DNA from: T1SED10-198M sp003554345 [NCBI: Candidatus Sumerlaeota bacterium]
GTDB taxonomy: Bacteria; Sumerlaeota; T1SED10-198M
Reading direction: 5' to 3'
DNA length: 5,434 bases
Assembly (NCBI GenBank): GCA_003554345.1
Contig: PWGE01000371.1
Span: forward strand, 1-5,434
The translations under genes were made by a program, and so were the position numbers. The notes under the pieces are model-generated. The model had not been told where the DNA came from, did not search any database, and was given only the letters and a program-made list of their open reading frames with translations. Shown piece by piece: positions 3,543 through 5,434 of this stretch (positions are counted from its first letter, which is position 1; the number at the start of each line of letters is the position of its first letter).

Positions 3543-5434
3543 ATGAGAAATAAAATTGTATTGATGTATTTAACACTGGTTGTCTTGTTAATACCCTGTT
3601 TATATGGGTTGAATAAGGATTTTGCCGGAGGAAGTGGGACCCAGGATGATCCTTATCTTCTGGAAACGGGCGTGCATCTCAGTAATATCCGAAACAGTCT
3701 TGACGCACATTTCCGGCAGACTGCTGACATCAGCCTGCTTGCATTCGTAAGGGCAGAAGGCTGGCACCCCATAGGTTACTGGGAAGAAGCTCCCTTTACA
3801 GGTTCATTTGACGGAAACGGCTATACTATCTCCGACCTTTATATTAACCGTCCGGAAAATGAGGATGTCGGGCTGTTTGGCTATATTTTTGGAGCGCATC
3901 TGGATAATATTATACTCGAAGATGTCTGGGTGAGCGGTGAACATAATACCGGTGGAGTGGTTGGTTATAGTAGTAATTCTACCATCAGTAATGTCACGGG
4001 CGGGGGAATTGTTTCCGGCTTTCATGATACCGGTCTGCTTGTGGGGAAAATGACAGATAGTAATATGAATGGTTGTCATGTTTCCGGGTGGGTATCCGGA
4101 AGTCTTCGTACTGGGGGTTTAACAGGAAGAATTGATTCTAACAGTTCGATAATTGACAGTTATTCCGGGGCACATGTTTATGCCGGGGTGGAGACGGGAG
4201 GACTGGTTGGTTTGAACAAGGGAGATATCTTTTCCACCTTTGCCACGGGTGACATAACCAGTGGTGATTCCGGTATTGGGGGTCTGGTGGGAAGAAACCA
4301 GGGCACCATTCAGGATTCTTATGCTAAAGGTGCGGTAAATGGGTTGTCAGAGGGAGTAGGCATAGGGGGACTGGTGGGAAGAAACGATGCCGACGCCAAT
4401 ATTACCAGATGTTTTTCCGTTGGAGCGGTAAGCGGTGCATCCGATAAGGGTGGATTGGTAGGTAGTAACTCTGGAAGGATAAATGCCTCTCATTACGACT
4501 ATGAAACCTCAGGAATGAAAGATACCGGCAAAGGAACTCCCCGGTCTACAGCAAACATGAAAACGCAGGAAACCTTTAAAGGTTGGGAATTTAATGGTAC
4601 CTGGGGTATCATTGAAAACATTACTTATCCCTTTTTAAGGTGGGAAGGTTTATTTGCCGTCTTTTATGCCGACAAAACCGTCACTGAACCCGGGAAAGGG
4701 GTTCAGTTCACCGGCTATGTATCTGAGAATATTGATATGTGGATATGGGATTTTGGAGATGGCAATACCAGTACTGAACTCAACCCAACCCACGCTTACA
4801 TACTGCCCGGGTCCTATACCGTATCCTTTTATGTATCCAATGTCGACGGTGATTATATCAAGACCCGGGAAAACTATATAACGGTTGGTTTTGCCGGGGG
4901 CAGTGGTATGGAAAATGACCCCTATCTGGTGGCCACCCCTTCGCACCTGTATAATGTCCGGTACGATCTCGAAGGAAATTATCAGCAAGTAGCAGATATT
5001 GATCTTTCAGGCTACAGTGAAAATGAGGGCTGGCCGCTGTTTGGAACGCTTGGACATGTTAATGACAGGTTTTACGGAAAGTATAACGGCGGCGGTCATA
5101 CCATTTCCAACTTATTTATCAGGAGACCGAACAAATATTATAGTGGACTGTTTGGTTTTGCAGAAGAGGCGCATTTCGCGAATATTCACATGGAAAATGT
5201 GCAGATTGAGGGACACCAGTTTACAGGCGGTCTGGTCGGGTGGGCTTCCAATAGTGTTATTGAAAACTGTACAGTTTCAGGAAGCATCTCTGGATCAACA
5301 GCCGGTATGCTGGTTGGAAACATGTCTTTTGGTGGCTCTGTAGAATCGTGCTCTGCCAAAGGGGTGATTGAGGGTAATGGTAATACGGTAGGGGGACTGG
5401 TCGGATCAAGCAGCGGAAAGATAATGGACTCCCA
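3543..5434 (+). CDS. Secreted GLUG-repeat protein with PKD domain (3' end beyond window)
   Basis: The reading frame is open from ATG 3543 to the window edge: 630 codons without a stop. Residues 1-22 form a signal peptide (basic MRNK, then a hydrophobic run to LYG). IPC at 17-19 is a poor lipobox, so ordinary secretion is likelier than lipidation. Residues 27-367 form a first module: FAGGSG, DPYLLET, an N-cap, seven GLUG repeats (GGLVG-type) and a closing YPFLRW. A PKD domain follows at about 372-448 with WDFGDG at 402-407. From 450 a second module starts with FAGGSG and DPYLVAT and repeats the N-cap and at least three GLUG units. GLUG repeats are known from IgA-protease-like and other surface proteins and are thought to form beta-helices; PKD domains are Ig-like spacers. 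The role is probably extracellular binding or scaffolding, but no enzymatic domain is visible and the C-terminus, which could carry a sorting signal, is missing. Confidence 0.93.
   Translation, partial: MRNKIVLMYLTLVVLLIPCLYGLNKDFAGGSGTQDDPYLLETGVHLSNIRNSLDAHFRQTADISLLAFVRAEGWHPIGYWEEAPFTGSFDGNGYTISDLYINRPENEDVGLFGYIFGAHLDNIILEDVWVSGEHNTGGVVGYSSNSTISNVTGGGIVSGFHDTGLLVGKMTDSNMNGCHVSGWVSGSLRTGGLTGRIDSNSSIIDSYSGAHVYAGVETGGLVGLNKGDIFSTFATGDITSGDSGIGGLVGRNQGTIQDSYAKGAVNGLSEGVGIGGLVGRNDADANITRCFSVGAVSGASDKGGLVGSNSGRINASHYDYETSGMKDTGKGTPRSTANMKTQETFKGWEFNGTWGIIENITYPFLRWEGLFAVFYADKTVTEPGKGVQFTGYVSENIDMWIWDFGDGNTSTELNPTHAYILPGSYTVSFYVSNVDGDYIKTRENYITVGFAGGSGMENDPYLVATPSHLYNVRYDLEGNYQQVADIDLSGYSENEGWPLFGTLGHVNDRFYGKYNGGGHTISNLFIRRPNKYYSGLFGFAEEAHFANIHMENVQIEGHQFTGGLVGWASNSVIENCTVSGSISGSTAGMLVGNMSFGGSVESCSAKGVIEGNGNTVGGLVGSSSGKIMDS
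3951..4514 (+). repeat. First GLUG array, seven repeats
   Basis: Protein repeats start with GG-V/L-VG-like cores at residues 137, 164, 191, 219, 246, 275 and 303, a period of 27-29 residues. The best-preserved units read GGLVGRNQG-TIQDSYAKGAV, matching the GLUG pattern of a GGLVG core, an 'N-G-x-I' turn and an 'SYA-G-V' strand. Units 2 (GLLVG) and 3 (GGLTG) are diverged, and unit 7 leads into the closing segment ending YPFLRW. Confidence 0.85.
4656..4886 (+). other. PKD domain coding segment
   Basis: Residues about 372-448 show the PKD pattern: an opening strand with a turn, FYADKTVTEPGKGVQFTG, then WDFGDGNTSTELNPTHAY, then PGSYTVSFYVSNVDG. Trp-Asp-Phe-Gly-Asp-Gly is the family hallmark. It sits exactly between the two GLUG modules and probably acts as a rigid spacer. 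Confidence 0.88.
5226..5434 (+). repeat. Second GLUG array, at least three repeats (cut by window edge)
   Basis: Cores lie at residues 562 (GGLVGWASN), 588 (GMLVGNMSF) and 617 (GGLVGSSSG), spaced 26 and 29 residues. They follow a second N-cap homologous to that of the first module. If the module is a full copy, about four more repeats and a YP-LRW-type cap should follow outside the window. Confidence 0.82.

Noticed and set aside
4650-5343. Open frames on both strands within the GLUG/PKD gene
   Set aside because: They are shadows of the long frame that starts at 3543, which carries the recognisable signal peptide, GLUG and PKD motifs.
3951-5434. GLUG repeats considered as evidence for an IgA-type (M26) peptidase
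   Set aside because: No HExxH metalloprotease motif is visible in the 630 residues, and GLUG repeats occur in many non-peptidase surface proteins.

Overview
The window looks like chromosomal DNA of a Bacteroidota-type bacterium. The evidence is indirect. The right-hand gene has a promoter-like TTG-N20-TAAATTTG, matching the Bacteroidota form (TTG, about 19-21 bp, TAnnTTTG). The two proteins are of a kind common there: a lipoprotein alpha-amylase and a secreted GLUG/PKD repeat protein. Short palindromic repeats litter the spacers. Base composition is moderate in the genes and very AT-rich just upstream of the right-hand gene. A related phylum with similar secreted repeat proteins cannot be excluded.

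Layout. Positions 1-384 hold no convincing intact gene. They contain two short palindromic repeats, a weak minus-strand trace of a hexapeptide-repeat (left-handed beta-helix) protein, and a weak terminator-like hairpin. Positions 385-2352 (minus strand) encode a complete GH13 alpha-amylase-type lipoprotein with all catalytic motifs, a C-terminal beta domain and a C-terminal starch-binding-like domain. Positions 2353-3542 are a gene-poor spacer of about 1.2 kb between divergently transcribed genes. It holds a predicted promoter for each gene, several inverted repeats, imperfect direct repeats, short tandem repeats and five copies of the octamer TTTTACAT. Positions 3543-5434 (plus strand) are the first 630 codons of a gene that runs off the window. 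It encodes a signal-peptide-bearing protein built as a GLUG-repeat module, a PKD domain, then a second copy of the same GLUG module.

How the parts fit. The amylase would act on starch or maltooligosaccharides in the cell envelope. The GLUG/PKD protein is probably an exported or surface beta-helical protein, perhaps an adhesin or part of a larger surface protein. They share an upstream region but nothing visible ties them to one pathway, and no SusC/SusD pair or other sugar-uptake gene lies in the window. I see no CRISPR array, transposase, tRNA, rRNA or toxin-antitoxin pair. I did not find a clearly new biological system. The most interesting features are the duplicated GLUG module around the PKD domain and the recurrent motif and inverted repeats in the divergent spacer.
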